Assembly (NCBI GenBank): GCA_017305195.1
Contig: JAFKMU010000052.1
Coordinates: 32,572 to 96,571 of the forward strand
DNA: 64,000 nt
Source: Verrucomicrobiota bacterium
GTDB lineage: Bacteria > Verrucomicrobiota > Verrucomicrobiia > Chthoniobacterales > Terrimicrobiaceae
Reading direction: 5' to 3'
Positions 17,424 through 26,371 of this stretch are shown here, piece by piece. Below the pieces are notes generated by a model that did not search any database, had not been told where the DNA came from, and saw nothing but the letters and a program-made list of their open reading frames with translations. Position numbers and translations under genes: made by a program. Within the stretch, counting starts at the first letter, position 1. Each line of letters begins with the position of its first letter.

Positions 17424-17432
17424 GACCTCCTC
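17424..17432 (-). promoter_or_regulatory. strong ribosome binding site of smc
   Basis: Read on the minus strand, AGAGGAGGT lies three bases before the ATG of smc. This is one of the few near-perfect Shine-Dalgarno sequences in the window; most genes here have weak or no such site. Confidence 0.7.
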
Positions 17433-17535
17433 TAGGTTAGGTCCGCCCACCAATAGGAGTGGGCAAAAACCTTGGCAAGTAAAAACACTATATATTGTGG
17501 TCTCCTTTTGAGGCTCGCGCTACCTATTGAGTTTT

Positions 17536-18879
17536 ATGTCCGATTCCCGTCTCAACGATCTACTTGATTTCCTGCGCTTTCCGAGCATCTCGACCCAGTC
17601 CGAACACGCGGTGGACCTCCGCAATTGCGCGGAATGGCTGAGGCAGAAGATTGAGAGCCTGGGAATGAGTGCCGAGGTGCGGGAAACCGGAGGTCACCCA
17701 GCGGTGATCGGCCGCACCCCGCATGATCCGGCGAAACGCACCCTACTGATCTACGGACATTACGACGTCCAGCCGCCTGAACCGCTGGAGCTCTGGGAAA
17801 CCCCGCCTTTTGAACCCTCCATCCGCAACGAGCGCATCTATGCCCGGGGCTCGACCGACAACAAGGGGCAGATCCTCGCCCACATCCTCGGCGTGGGAGA
17901 GGCCATCGCCAGCGGCAAGCCGTTGCCGGTCAACGTAATATTCCTCATTGAGGGCGAAGAAGAAATCGGCAGCGACCATCTCGCCCCGTTCCTGGAGCGT
18001 TACAAGGAGGAGCTCGCCTGCGACGTGATCGTCATCTCCGACACTGGAATGGCCGCCCATGGCTACCCCACCCTGACCTATGCCCTGCGCGGTATCACAG
18101 CTTTGGAATTCAAAGCCACCGGCCCCGCGCTCGACCTGCACTCCGGCGTATTCGGCGGAGCGGTCATGAATCCCGCGACTGCCGTGGCTAGGCTGATCGC
18201 CTCGCTGCACGACGAGGATGGCCGGGTGACGATTCCGGGTTTCTATGATGCAGTAGCCGAGTTGCTGCCTTGGGAACGCGATGCCGCAGCGGCTCTGCCG
18301 ATTGGCGACGAGAGCATTCGCGAACTGACCGGAGTAAATGAGCTTTTCGGCGAAAAGGGCTATAATTCCATCGAGCGCATCGGCGGACGCCCAACCGCCG
18401 AGGTCAATGGCATCGGCGGGGGCTATCAGGGTGAAGGCACCAAGACGGTGTTGCCGCGCGAGGCCTTTGCCAAGCTCACCTTCCGCCTCGTGCCGAACCA
18501 GCAGCCTGAGGAAATCCTGCGCCTCGCCGAGGCCCACCTCGTCAGCCATTGCTCGCCCGGCATCAAGCTGGAGATCACCAAGGGCCACTCGGGGGAGCCG
18601 TATTTTGCCGATCCCACCTCACCCGATGGACTGGCGGTTCAGCGTGCGCTGGAACGTGTCTTCGGTCACAAACCCGCTCTCATGAGAGAAGGCGGCTCGA
18701 TTCCCATCGTCGTCGCGTTCCGAAACATCCTCGGCCCGGCGGCGCTGCTCCCGGGACTCGCCTCGCCCGACTGTCAGGCACACTCGCCGAATGAGAATTT
18801 CCCGATCGAGAACTTCTATAATGGCATCAAGCTGAGTCAGGCGATTCTCGAGGAACTCGGAACCATCCCCGTGCGATGA
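17536..18879 (+). CDS. M20-family metallodipeptidase
   Basis: 447-residue zinc exopeptidase of the ArgE/DapE/CPG2 superfamily. Metal ligands are visible in LIYGHYDVQPPEP (His and Asp), the RGSTDNKGQILAHI block, the catalytic EGEEEIGSDHL and the later SDTGMAAHGYPTLTYALRG block. A lid/dimerisation domain (about 190-310) includes LDLHSGVFGGAVMNPATAV with the conserved His. The protein lacks a signal peptide, so it is probably a cytosolic dipeptidase processing imported peptides. ATG 17536 is used; an in-frame TTG is nine bases upstream. The stop overlaps the ATG of the MscS gene by four bases, indicating coupling. Confidence 0.9.
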   Translation: MSDSRLNDLLDFLRFPSISTQSEHAVDLRNCAEWLRQKIESLGMSAEVRETGGHPAVIGRTPHDPAKRTLLIYGHYDVQPPEPLELWETPPFEPSIRNERIYARGSTDNKGQILAHILGVGEAIASGKPLPVNVIFLIEGEEEIGSDHLAPFLERYKEELACDVIVISDTGMAAHGYPTLTYALRGITALEFKATGPALDLHSGVFGGAVMNPATAVARLIASLHDEDGRVTIPGFYDAVAELLPWERDAAAALPIGDESIRELTGVNELFGEKGYNSIERIGGRPTAEVNGIGGGYQGEGTKTVLPREAFAKLTFRLVPNQQPEEILRLAEAHLVSHCSPGIKLEITKGHSGEPYFADPTSPDGLAVQRALERVFGHKPALMREGGSIPIVVAFRNILGPAALLPGLASPDCQAHSPNENFPIENFYNGIKLSQAILEELGTIPVR

Positions 18880-21146
18880 AGCGTTCGCTGCTCCTCGTTT
18901 TTTCCCTTCTCTACGGAGCGATCCTGGCCGTGGCTCAACCTGCCCCGACCGAACCCTCGCCCACGCCATCGGCTGCAGAGAAGAAGGATTGGCTGGCCGA
19001 CCAGCTCGAAGCCGCCAGACAACGAGAAAATGCTCTCAACGAGAAAACGCTGACCGAGGCACTGCAAAAAAACGGTTTGCCCACAGAGCAGGCCGCCGAC
19101 TTTCTGGCTGCGGCCAATGAGGCGGTAAGAAATTACCAGACCGCCTCCGACACCCTGACATTGATCCAGAATAACGAGCGCGCGCTGCAAGCCTTGCAGA
19201 CCGAGCCGCCTCCAAAGGCTCCGGCAAACGATCAGGAGTCGGATGCGATGCGGGAGAAGATCAATACCCTGCGGCAGCAAATCCAGACCGAAGACACGCA
19301 GGTGCAGCTCGACCAGTCCATCCTGAGCCGCAGCCAGACACGTCTCGACTCCGCCGAGCAGGACCTGCGCCGGATTCAGCAGGAGGCCGACGCCATCACG
19401 GACCCGGCCCAGAAACAACGGTCGGCCCTCCAGGTTCAACTGGCCCAACTGCGTCGCGATGCGGCAGCTTCGGCGGTGTCCCTCGCCGACTGGCGGGTAA
19501 CGCTCGACCAGATCGACCGCTCCATAGTTTCCCTCAATCTCTCTCGCACCGAAAAGGCGCTCGCCGCCGCCGGCCAGGACACGATCTTCAATCGCCAGCG
19601 CGCCGAATCCGCCCTGACCCGGATCGAGCAGACCCAAAATGCGACCCGCTCTCGCATCGAGGCGATGCGCAAGATTGCCGCCGGACTGAATGACTCGATC
19701 GCGAACCTGAGCAAACAGCGAGAGGAGGCAAAGAAAGCCGGTCGGGAAAAAGAGGCCATCTCACTGGCAACACAGGAGGCCGTCGTGACGGAGGCCGCCA
19801 GCGTGGCCAACAAGATCATCCAGACCGAGGAGGGACTCCTGACGGAATGGGCCAAGATTCAGGCGATCTGGAAACTCACCCTGGCCGCCATTGCCAAACC
19901 GGAATCCACTTCCTACGAAGCCATCAAGACGCAATCCACCCAGGCGCTTTCCGACATTGAGCCCTGGCGCGAACAGCTTCGCCGCAGCCTTCAGGACACC
20001 CAGCGCCGCCTGGAGGAGGCCCAGGCCGAGGCTCCAGCCCGCGATGCGGAATTGCGCAAGCAGCAGGAGGCAAGATTGGATGCCCTGCGCAAACGCGCCA
20101 CCCAGCTCAGCGAACTAGTGCCAACCGTCGACAGCGTGATCGCGCTCCAGCAGCAGATGATCTCCGAGAGCCGCGAGCGGCTGGCCAGCCAGAGCATCGC
20201 GGAAAAAGCAGCACTCTCGGCGGAGAATCTCGGCAACCTGATCAGGAATGCCTGGAACAAGGAGCTCTTCATCACCACGGACAAAATCACCGACAGCACA
20301 GGCAACGTGACGACGAGGCAGCATGCAGTTTCGCTCGGCAAACTCCTCTCCGCCCTCGTCTGGCTCGTCCTCGCCTTCGCGCTTTCCAAGGTTGTCTCGC
20401 GGACGGTGTGCAATCGCATCCAGACCCGGTTCTCCCTCGATCCTGTGCGGGTCTCCGCCCTCGAAAAGGCGCTGTTCGTTGCGATCCTCGCGATAGCGTT
20501 ATTGACTATCCTGAACTGGCTGAACATCCCGCTCACCGCATTTGCCTTCATGGGCGGTGCTCTGGCGATCGGCATCGGCTTCGGCGCACAGACGCTGGTA
20601 AACAACTTTATCAGCGGCCTGATTCTTTTGGCGGAACGACGCATCAAGGTCGGCGACACGATCGAGGTCGATGGCCATACCGGGAGCGTCCTGAACCTCG
20701 GCACCCGCTGCTCGCGTGTGCGCAAAGGCAATGGCTCCGAGGTCCTCGTTCCCAACAGCTATCTACTGGAAAAGAACGTCGTGAACTGGACGTTGACCGA
20801 CTACCGGCACGCCTTTGATTTTGCCGTGGGGCTCTCCTACGGCACCGATATCAGCAAGGCGATCGCCCTGCTGCACAGCGCGGTGGACGCCGAAGGCAAG
20901 GTCCTCAAGAGTCCCGCGCCTGTCGTCTTCTTCGAGGACTTTGGCAGTCAGGCGCTGATCTTCCGTGTGTCTTACTGGGTTGATTTGCGCGGCACGGACA
21001 ACCGTGTCGTGGGGAGCAATATCCGCACGCGCATCGCCCAGCTTTGCCAGGAGCAGGATATCCAGATCTCCGCGCCCAACCAGGACCTGCGCCTGCACAC
21101 TCCCGACGCCATCCGGGTGCGCATGATCTCGCAGGATTCGGAATAA
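18876..21146 (+). CDS. MscS-type mechanosensitive channel with long periplasmic coiled-coil domain
   Basis: 756 residues. A signal peptide (1-20) leads into about 450 residues of Q/E/R-rich coiled coil expected in the periplasm. Near residue 485 the membrane part begins (LLSALVWLVLAFALSKVVS, LEKALFVAILAIALLTILNW), followed by the pore helix AFAFMGGALAIGIGFGAQTLV and the beta domain (RIKVGDTIEVDGHTGSVLN). The arrangement resembles MscK/MscM-like or YbiO-like large members, with only three or so membrane segments. It releases solutes on hypo-osmotic shock. The adjacent peptidase is probably only co-transcribed. Confidence 0.9.
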   Translation: MKRSLLLVFSLLYGAILAVAQPAPTEPSPTPSAAEKKDWLADQLEAARQRENALNEKTLTEALQKNGLPTEQAADFLAAANEAVRNYQTASDTLTLIQNNERALQALQTEPPPKAPANDQESDAMREKINTLRQQIQTEDTQVQLDQSILSRSQTRLDSAEQDLRRIQQEADAITDPAQKQRSALQVQLAQLRRDAAASAVSLADWRVTLDQIDRSIVSLNLSRTEKALAAAGQDTIFNRQRAESALTRIEQTQNATRSRIEAMRKIAAGLNDSIANLSKQREEAKKAGREKEAISLATQEAVVTEAASVANKIIQTEEGLLTEWAKIQAIWKLTLAAIAKPESTSYEAIKTQSTQALSDIEPWREQLRRSLQDTQRRLEEAQAEAPARDAELRKQQEARLDALRKRATQLSELVPTVDSVIALQQQMISESRERLASQSIAEKAALSAENLGNLIRNAWNKELFITTDKITDSTGNVTTRQHAVSLGKLLSALVWLVLAFALSKVVSRTVCNRIQTRFSLDPVRVSALEKALFVAILAIALLTILNWLNIPLTAFAFMGGALAIGIGFGAQTLVNNFISGLILLAERRIKVGDTIEVDGHTGSVLNLGTRCSRVRKGNGSEVLVPNSYLLEKNVVNWTLTDYRHAFDFAVGLSYGTDISKAIALLHSAVDAEGKVLKSPAPVVFFEDFGSQALIFRVSYWVDLRGTDNRVVGSNIRTRIAQLCQEQDIQISAPNQDLRLHTPDAIRVRMISQDSE

Positions 21147-21195
21147 GGAGCAAATTTCCTCCCACTCCGGGCGGATGGTCTGCTATAGTTTCCCC

Positions 21196-21444
21196 ATGTC
21201 CCAGCAAGTGACGCGCCTTTGGCTTATGTATCCCGCACGGCTCATCACCCGTCCCATCGTCTATGACCTCGGGAAGGAATTTGCGGTGGTTACAAACATC
21301 CGCCAGGCCAGCGTCACCGAGGAAATCGGCATTGTGTCCCTTGAACTCGATGGGGATCGCGAGGAAATCAAGAAGGCCATCAACTGGCTCGAGGAGCAGG
21401 GCGTAAAAGTGGAGCCCGTCGAGATCAATACGATCGAGGGTTAA
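21196..21444 (+). CDS. NIL-domain protein (82 aa)
   Basis: A single small NIL domain, the ferredoxin-like fold found at the C-terminus of MetN-type ABC ATPases where it senses methionine. Visible features are RLWLMYPARLITRPIVYDLG, then NIRQASVTEEIGIVSLELDG and INWLEEQGVKVEPVE. Stand-alone NIL proteins are common in cyanobacteria, Verrucomicrobia and some Proteobacteria, often beside methionine or sulfur genes; none is adjacent here. ATG 21196 begins the conserved domain; an earlier in-frame GTG/ATG-like start would add seven residues of no clear function. A terminator overlaps its stop codon. Confidence 0.75.
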   Translation: MSQQVTRLWLMYPARLITRPIVYDLGKEFAVVTNIRQASVTEEIGIVSLELDGDREEIKKAINWLEEQGVKVEPVEINTIEG

Positions 21445-21462
21445 CCCCCCTCGCCCTTTTTT
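21435..21462 (+). terminator. rho-independent terminator after the NIL-domain gene
   Basis: A 6-base-pair stem CGAGGG/CCCTCG with a loop containing the TAA stop is followed by CCC and six T residues. Confidence 0.7.
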
Positions 21463-21538
21463 CGGCCATAATCAAGAGGTATGGCTGAAGTGCGAAGAAG
21501 GCATTAGGCGTTTCGCGGCAGATGCGTATCTTTCGCCC

Positions 21539-21802
21539 ATGGCAAAAATCCTCAAGCTCCTCGCCGTGGCTGCCGCGGTGGCGGTAATAGGCGCGTGGGC
21601 TCTCCTCGGCGCGAACCGCGGATGGACCAAGACCTCGGTCGGCATCCAGAAGGTCGATCCCGTGACGGATATCTCCTACACGGAATATGAAAGCCGCTTC
21701 GTGCCCGGAGTCGATTTCCTGGCCGTCGGGCTGGTCGGCGCGGTGGCCCTTGGGGTGATAGGCCTCGTGATTTCGAAGATCCAATCCACAAAAAAACCAT
21801 GA
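21539..21802 (+). CDS. small two-helix membrane protein of unknown function (87 aa)
   Basis: The protein has two hydrophobic helices (about residues 5-25, LKLLAVAAAVAVIGAWALLG, and 58-79, FLAVGLVGAVALGVIGLVIS) joined by a hydrophilic loop, and a basic C-terminus. No family is recognised. Its stop overlaps the ATG of the YceI gene in an ATGA arrangement, so the two are translated together. It may be a membrane partner of that periplasmic protein, but this is inference from position only. Confidence 0.7.
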   Translation: MAKILKLLAVAAAVAVIGAWALLGANRGWTKTSVGIQKVDPVTDISYTEYESRFVPGVDFLAVGLVGAVALGVIGLVISKIQSTKKP

Positions 21803-22413
21803 AAAAAGCAGTCCTCATTGCAACCACGGTCCTGGCTACGTCGTCCATCTGGGCATCCTCCACGAGCTTCGACTTCAAGGACCCCAAGGGCGTAAATAAC
21901 GTCGTTTTCAAGCTCGACGCCCCCCTGGAGTCCATCAACGGCACGGCCACCGGCGTATCCGGCACGGTCACGGTCGATCCCGCGGATTTCTCCACGGCAA
22001 AGGGCAAGATCACGGTCGAGACCTCGAGCCTTACCGTTCCCAATCCGATGATGAAGGAGCACCTCCTCGGCGAGAACTGGCTCAATGCACCGAAGAACCC
22101 GGCGATCACTTTTGAGATCAAGGAAGTGAAAAACGTGAAGGCGACGAATGGCTCCGGCACTGCCGACGTGACGGGCACGTTCACGCTTAACGGAGTGTCT
22201 AAGGACATCACCGTACCCGCCAAGATCGCTTATCTGCCAGGCAAACTCGGTGACCGCACAAATGGCAAGGTGCAGGGCGACCTACTGGTGGTGCGCACCG
22301 CCTTTCAGATCAACCGCAGTGATTATAACATCCAGCCCGGCCAGTATCAGGACAAGGTCTCCGAAACCATCGACCTGTCGCTCGCCATCGCGGGAGCTGC
22401 GCCGAAGAGCTAA
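21799..22413 (+). CDS. YceI-family periplasmic lipid-binding-like protein
   Basis: 204 residues with a signal peptide (1-18, cleaved after WAS). The YceI beta-barrel follows: STSFDFKDPKGVNNVVFKLD, then FSTAKGKITVETSSLTVPNP, the MMKEHLLGENWLNAPKNPAI block that closes the barrel, and TFTLNGVSKDITVPAKI. Family members bind isoprenoid or other amphiphilic molecules in a hydrophobic pocket. The C-terminus ends FQINRSDYNIQPGQYQDKVS followed by the last barrel strand. A terminator follows. It is co-translated with the small membrane protein upstream. Confidence 0.92.
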   Translation: MKKAVLIATTVLATSSIWASSTSFDFKDPKGVNNVVFKLDAPLESINGTATGVSGTVTVDPADFSTAKGKITVETSSLTVPNPMMKEHLLGENWLNAPKNPAITFEIKEVKNVKATNGSGTADVTGTFTLNGVSKDITVPAKIAYLPGKLGDRTNGKVQGDLLVVRTAFQINRSDYNIQPGQYQDKVSETIDLSLAIAGAAPKS

Positions 22414-22430
22414 ACCGCTGCCAGGTCAAA

Positions 22431-22469
22431 GCCGGCTTCCGGAGATCTCCGGGGCCGGCATTTCTTTTT
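22431..22469. terminator. terminator between convergent YceI and TPR genes
   Basis: GCCGGC pairs with a downstream GCCGGC, enclosing the perfect palindrome CCGGAGATCTCCGG. A T-rich run (TTTCTTTTT) follows on the plus strand and touches the stop codon of the minus-strand TPR gene. Confidence 0.8.
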
Positions 22470-23214
22470 ACTCGGAAGACTTGCTTTCCTTCAGCGTCTT
22501 CTCGATGTCGGGGTCAGGGTCCGCGCCGAGTTCGATCGCCCGGTAATAGTGGCGTCGGGCGAGTTCGATGGCGGGCGGTTTGCTTTCCAGATAGAAGGCG
22601 GCAAGGTTGAAATTCGCATCGGCATTGTCGGGAGCAAGCTCGACCGCCTTTCGAAGTTCCGCCTGTGCGCCATCGATCCAGCCCTTCTTCCCGACCACCA
22701 CGCCGAGGAAGGCATGAGCGCGGGCATTCTTCGGATCGTAAAGCGTTGCCTGGGTCAACGCCGCGAGGGCCTCGTCGAGGCGGTTCTCATCGAGGGCAAT
22801 GATGCCGAGGGTGAGCCAGGCCGGAGGGTTATCGAGACGAATCTGCACAGCCCGCTTGAGATACTTTTCCGCCTCGGCGTGATTCCCGGCGGAAAACTCA
22901 ACGACGCCGATATTGATCAACGCAAGCAGGTTGTCCGGCGCGAGGTTGAGCACCTTGAGGTAGGCCTTGCGGGCCCGATTGTAATCGCCCCGCGCAAAAG
23001 CTGCGCGGCCATCCGCAGCCGCTTCTCTGGCCATCTCCGGGACGTAGTTGGCATCGGGGCCGGTGGCGTTCGGGGTCGGTGACGGCGTCGCCTCCGGGGT
23101 GGCGGACGGCAAAGGCGTCGGCGCGGGAGGCGGAGTCGGCGAGCCTTTCGGCGCCTTGGTTTGAGCCAGGGCTGATCCGCAAAGAAACGCGAAGGCCAGG
23201 AAACGCAGCCGCAT
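22468..23214 (-). CDS. exported tetratricopeptide repeat protein
   Basis: 248 residues with a signal peptide (1-17, cleaved after ALA), a Pro/Thr-rich linker (about 20-55) and four TPR units (about 60-225). The TPR consensus is clear in ARGDYNRARKAYLKVLNLAP, then SAGNHAEAEKYLKRAVQI, NRLDEALAALTQATLYDP and GWIDGAQAELRKAVELAP. TPR proteins are protein-protein scaffolds; the partner is unknown. Its ATG shares one base with the stop codon of proC (TGATG), so it is translationally coupled to proC although the functions appear unrelated. Confidence 0.85.
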   Translation of the reverse strand: MRLRFLAFAFLCGSALAQTKAPKGSPTPPPAPTPLPSATPEATPSPTPNATGPDANYVPEMAREAAADGRAAFARGDYNRARKAYLKVLNLAPDNLLALINIGVVEFSAGNHAEAEKYLKRAVQIRLDNPPAWLTLGIIALDENRLDEALAALTQATLYDPKNARAHAFLGVVVGKKGWIDGAQAELRKAVELAPDNADANFNLAAFYLESKPPAIELARRHYYRAIELGADPDPDIEKTLKESKSSE

Positions 23215-24011
23215 CAGCTGGCGGAAAGTTCCTTGGAACGCGCCGCCGCCGCGAGCACCGCCGAGATGAAGGCAGCGCGCACGCCGCCTTTTTCCAGAGC
23301 CGTGAGCCCGGCGATGGTCGTCCCTCCCGGACTGGTCACCATTTCCCGCAGGATGGCGGGATGTTCCTTGGTCGAGGCAGCCATTTCCGCCGCGCCTGCC
23401 ACGGTTTCAATGGCGAGATCGAGCGCCATCTTGCGGGGCAATCCCGCTGCCACGCCACCATCGGAAAGAGCCTCCAGGATCAAGTAAATGAAGGCCGGGC
23501 CACTGCCGCTCAGGCCGGTGATGGCATCGAGCTGTTTTTCATTGGCCGGGAAGACCTCACCCACCGCCTCGAAAATATCCGAGGCAAGATTGATATCCTG
23601 ATGCGAAAGCGTAGGGCTTGGCGCCAGGGCGGTGGCACTCTTGCCGATCATGGCCGCCGTGTTGGGCATGGCCCGCATGACGCGAGCGCCAGGAGCTGCC
23701 GCCTCCATGGCCGAGATGGTGAGGCCGGTTACGACGGAAATGAGAAACTTCCCCGCGAATTCCTCCTTCGCCTGGGCGATGGCGTCGAGGGCGTCGATTG
23801 GCTTTACGCAGAGAATCACGACATCGGCGGCGCGGACGGCATCGGCATTGGTGCGCACGACATTGACGGATGTGGCGGCAGCCACGTTTTCAAGGGAAGC
23901 CTGGGAACGGCTGGAGACGGTGATCTGTCCCGGGGTGCAGAGATTCGCCCGGAGCATTCCATGGATGAGGGCCAAGGCCATCTTTCCGGCCCCAAGGAAA
24001 GCGTAGTTCAT
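23214..24011 (-). CDS. proC: pyrroline-5-carboxylate reductase
   Basis: Last step of proline synthesis: NAD(P)H-dependent reduction of pyrroline-5-carboxylate in the cytoplasm. 265 residues. The N-terminal Rossmann motif is FLGAGKMALALIHGML. The substrate-binding and dimerisation block is AITGLSGSGPAFIYLILEAL, followed by VTSPGGTTIAGLTALEKGGV, the ProC signature. ATG 24011 gives the canonical MNYAFLGAGKM start; the frame continues upstream without family similarity. The downstream TPR gene is coupled through a one-base overlap. Confidence 0.95.
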   Translation of the reverse strand: MNYAFLGAGKMALALIHGMLRANLCTPGQITVSSRSQASLENVAAATSVNVVRTNADAVRAADVVILCVKPIDALDAIAQAKEEFAGKFLISVVTGLTISAMEAAAPGARVMRAMPNTAAMIGKSATALAPSPTLSHQDINLASDIFEAVGEVFPANEKQLDAITGLSGSGPAFIYLILEALSDGGVAAGLPRKMALDLAIETVAGAAEMAASTKEHPAILREMVTSPGGTTIAGLTALEKGGVRAAFISAVLAAAARSKELSAS

Positions 24012-24096
24012 GAGGGGAGAGTAAGACGAGAAACGATGCGGGCAAGGAGTTTCAGAAAGAGTTGCCAGCCCCGGCGGGCTTGGGTAGTGCTGGGGC

Positions 24097-24612
24097 ATGT
24101 CCAGGCGTCTCCTGCACCTTTCCCTCTTCGCTGCTGTCAGCGTCATGCTCGGCGCATGCGCATCATCCGGCCCTTCGGTCAACCCGGCCATCACCTCCGC
24201 GGTATCCTCCCGAGGGGTAAACTCCGGCACCTATCTGAAGATGAGCCATGGTCAGGTCCTCGACTATGACGACATCCTCAACCTCGTGCAGAAAGACGTG
24301 CCGTCGAACATCATCGTCGGCTACCTCGCCAGCACCCGGAAGGTGTACGATTTCAACACCGCCCAGCTTCAGGGACTCAAGAGCGCGGGCGCATCGCCGC
24401 AGGTGATCAACTTCCTGTCGGAAAGCCAGGGCTTCTACGGCAAAACGACCCCGGCCCAGGTGGCCCGTACCAAGGGCGAACAGGCCGACCGCTACTACCG
24501 GACGCCGTACTATCAGGACGAACAGCCGTTCGCCTACAATGCGCCGATCGTCGACGACTGGTATGACTCGGGGTACGAAGAGTCGCTCTACAGCCCGTTC
24601 TCGTTCAACTAA
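24097..24612 (+). CDS. lipoprotein of a verrucomicrobial/planctomycete type, function unknown
   Basis: 171 residues. The signal ends in the lipobox LGAC, with predicted lipidation at Cys21. The middle holds a helical module: DDILNLVQKDVPSNIIVGYL, then ASTRKVYDFNTAQLQGLKSA and GASPQVINFLSES. This ILxLVxxxVPxxIIxxYLxxT ... LKxAGxSxxVIxFL pattern recurs in lipoproteins of Verrucomicrobia and Planctomycetes. The C-terminus is Tyr/Asp/Pro-rich and acidic. Nothing indicates a specific role. It is followed after 19 bases by the DHS-like gene on the same strand. Confidence 0.7.
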   Translation: MSRRLLHLSLFAAVSVMLGACASSGPSVNPAITSAVSSRGVNSGTYLKMSHGQVLDYDDILNLVQKDVPSNIIVGYLASTRKVYDFNTAQLQGLKSAGASPQVINFLSESQGFYGKTTPAQVARTKGEQADRYYRTPYYQDEQPFAYNAPIVDDWYDSGYEESLYSPFSFN

Positions 24613-24631
24613 GCTTTAGCGACTTTCCATC

Positions 24632-25819
24632 ATGGCCAAACAGCTCGAAGGCAAATTCCCGCGCCTGCTTCCAGACGCGGTTCGCAAAGGCATCGGCGCA
24701 GCCGACCTCATCGACACGGCATTCAAGGCCTACAACGGTGGACGCCTCGCCGAAGCCTGCCGTCTCTTCAGCACGCGCATGATTGCGAACGAAGGCACCG
24801 TGGGTCTTTCGCTCACCGGCGCCCTCACCCCGGCGGGGTTGGGCAAATCGTGCCTCATTCCGCTGCTTGAAGCGGGCTTCGTCGACTGGATCATCTCGAC
24901 CGGCGCGAACCTCTATCACGATCTTCACTTTGGCCTCGGCATGGATCTCTTTGCCGGGTCGCCTTTCCTCAATGACGTGGATCTCCGCCACAAAGGCGTG
25001 ATCCGCATCTACGACGTGCTCTTCGATTACGACGTGCTGCTCGATACCGACGCCTTCGTGCGACAGGTCATCCAGGGGCCGGAATTTCAGAAGACGATGG
25101 GCACCGACGAGTTTCACTACCTGCTCGGCAAATACGTCTACGCCCGTGAGCAGAAGCTCGGCATCAAGGGCCACAGCCTTCTGAGCGCCGCCTATCGCCT
25201 CGGCGTGCCGATTTTCACCAGTTCGCCCGGCGACAGCTCGATCGGCATGAACGTCGCCGCGATGTCGCTGCGCGACTCGAAGCTCGCCTTTGACGTCAAC
25301 CGCGACGTCAACCAGACGGCCTCCATCGTTTACAACGCCAAGCGCTCGGGGCAAACCTCCAGCGTCTTCATCCTCGGCGGCGGATCGCCGAAGAACTTCA
25401 TGCTCCAGACCGAGCCTCAGATCCAGGAGGTCATGGGCATCGAGGAACGAGGGCACGATTTCTTCCTCCAGTGTACCGACGCCCGCCCCGACACGGGCGG
25501 ACTCAGCGGTGCCACTCCGGCCGAAGCCGTCTCCTGGGGCAAGGTCGATCCCGACAGCCTGCCGGATTGCGTCGTGTGCTACGCGGATTCCACGATCACG
25601 CTGCCGCTCATTACAGCGTACGCGCTCAGCCGCGCCCCGAAGCGCAAGCCGAAACGCCTTTACGATCGCCGCGAAGAAACTCTTGAATTGATCCGCTCCG
25701 AGTACTTCAAGAAAGGCACAGTGGAAAAGATCGAGCACCGGACCAATCTCGACAAAAAGAAGAAAAAGCCCGCCCGCAAACTGGCCAAACGCGCTTCGTC
25801 GGTCGGGCTCAAGAAGTAG
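24632..25819 (+). CDS. deoxyhypusine-synthase-like protein
   Basis: 395 residues of the DHS family. The match is strong: [35 protein letters not shown] (NAD-binding), [18 protein letters not shown], and [14 protein letters not shown], where Lys254 aligns with the catalytic Lys of human DHS. The segment [20 protein letters not shown] also matches. True DHS modifies eIF5A, which bacteria lack; bacterial homologues include homospermidine synthase-like enzymes using spermidine or putrescine. A Lys-rich tail ([13 protein letters not shown]) ends the protein. It heads a tightly spaced cluster with a DUF2278-like gene (3 bases away), comEC and an ABC ATPase. Exact reaction unknown. Confidence 0.85.
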   Translation: MAKQLEGKFPRLLPDAVRKGIGAADLIDTAFKAYNGGRLAEACRLFSTRMIANEGTVGLSLTGALTPAGLGKSCLIPLLEAGFVDWIISTGANLYHDLHFGLGMDLFAGSPFLNDVDLRHKGVIRIYDVLFDYDVLLDTDAFVRQVIQGPEFQKTMGTDEFHYLLGKYVYAREQKLGIKGHSLLSAAYRLGVPIFTSSPGDSSIGMNVAAMSLRDSKLAFDVNRDVNQTASIVYNAKRSGQTSSVFILGGGSPKNFMLQTEPQIQEVMGIEERGHDFFLQCTDARPDTGGLSGATPAEAVSWGKVDPDSLPDCVVCYADSTITLPLITAYALSRAPKRKPKRLYDRREETLELIRSEYFKKGTVEKIEHRTNLDKKKKKPARKLAKRASSVGLKK

Positions 25820-25822
25820 ATC

Positions 25823-26371
25823 GTGGAGGAATCGCCGTTTGCCGCGCCGTTTATCTACGCAGCGGGCGGCGACATCGAAATACGCGTCGAGGATCACCCT
25901 GATCCCGAGCGCATCGACCACGTCTGGATCTCCATCGATACCGAGGAGTTTGGGCGCATTCGCATATCGGTCAATACCGATTCGCGCAACAGCCTCCTGG
26001 CGGGGTTCGATCGCAGGGTGCGCATCGGGACGCTGAGTGGGTCCTGGACCGAGCTGCCGCCCCATATCGTGCAGGCGCACCGGGGATTTGACTATGCGTC
26101 GCTCCCCGACATCGCAAACATCGTCTTTGAACCCATGGCCCGGGTGCAGGTGGAGAGCCTGCTCAGGCGCGCCTGCTACCGGGCGTCCATGCTGGAGGTG
26201 TGGGGTACGCCCTACGAAAGGCCGCGCATCGGGGTTCACCAGATTCACAGCCGCCGGGCCAGCCGCGCGGTGCCGGTCGACCTGCGCGGACGCGACGGGG
26301 CGCTGCAGTTCTACTTCCGCGACGACTTCTCGACGCTGCTGGTGTTGTTCAAGTTTGACGGCCAGCCGTGA
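25823..26371 (+). CDS. DUF2278/YukJ-like protein
   Basis: 182 residues, GTG start three bases after the DHS-like stop. The protein is mostly beta. Its C-terminal part (VWGTPYERPRIGVHQIHSRR ... RDGALQFYFRDDFSTLLVLF) matches the layout I know from YukJ/DUF2278: a G-x-H-x-I-H motif, then a DGAL strand and a final aromatic/aliphatic strand ending in F-x-x-Q. That assignment is by pattern only. The function of the family is not known to me. Strict adjacency with the DHS-like gene and a GTGA overlap with comEC mean the three are co-translated. Confidence 0.5.
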   Translation: MEESPFAAPFIYAAGGDIEIRVEDHPDPERIDHVWISIDTEEFGRIRISVNTDSRNSLLAGFDRRVRIGTLSGSWTELPPHIVQAHRGFDYASLPDIANIVFEPMARVQVESLLRRACYRASMLEVWGTPYERPRIGVHQIHSRRASRAVPVDLRGRDGALQFYFRDDFSTLLVLFKFDGQP

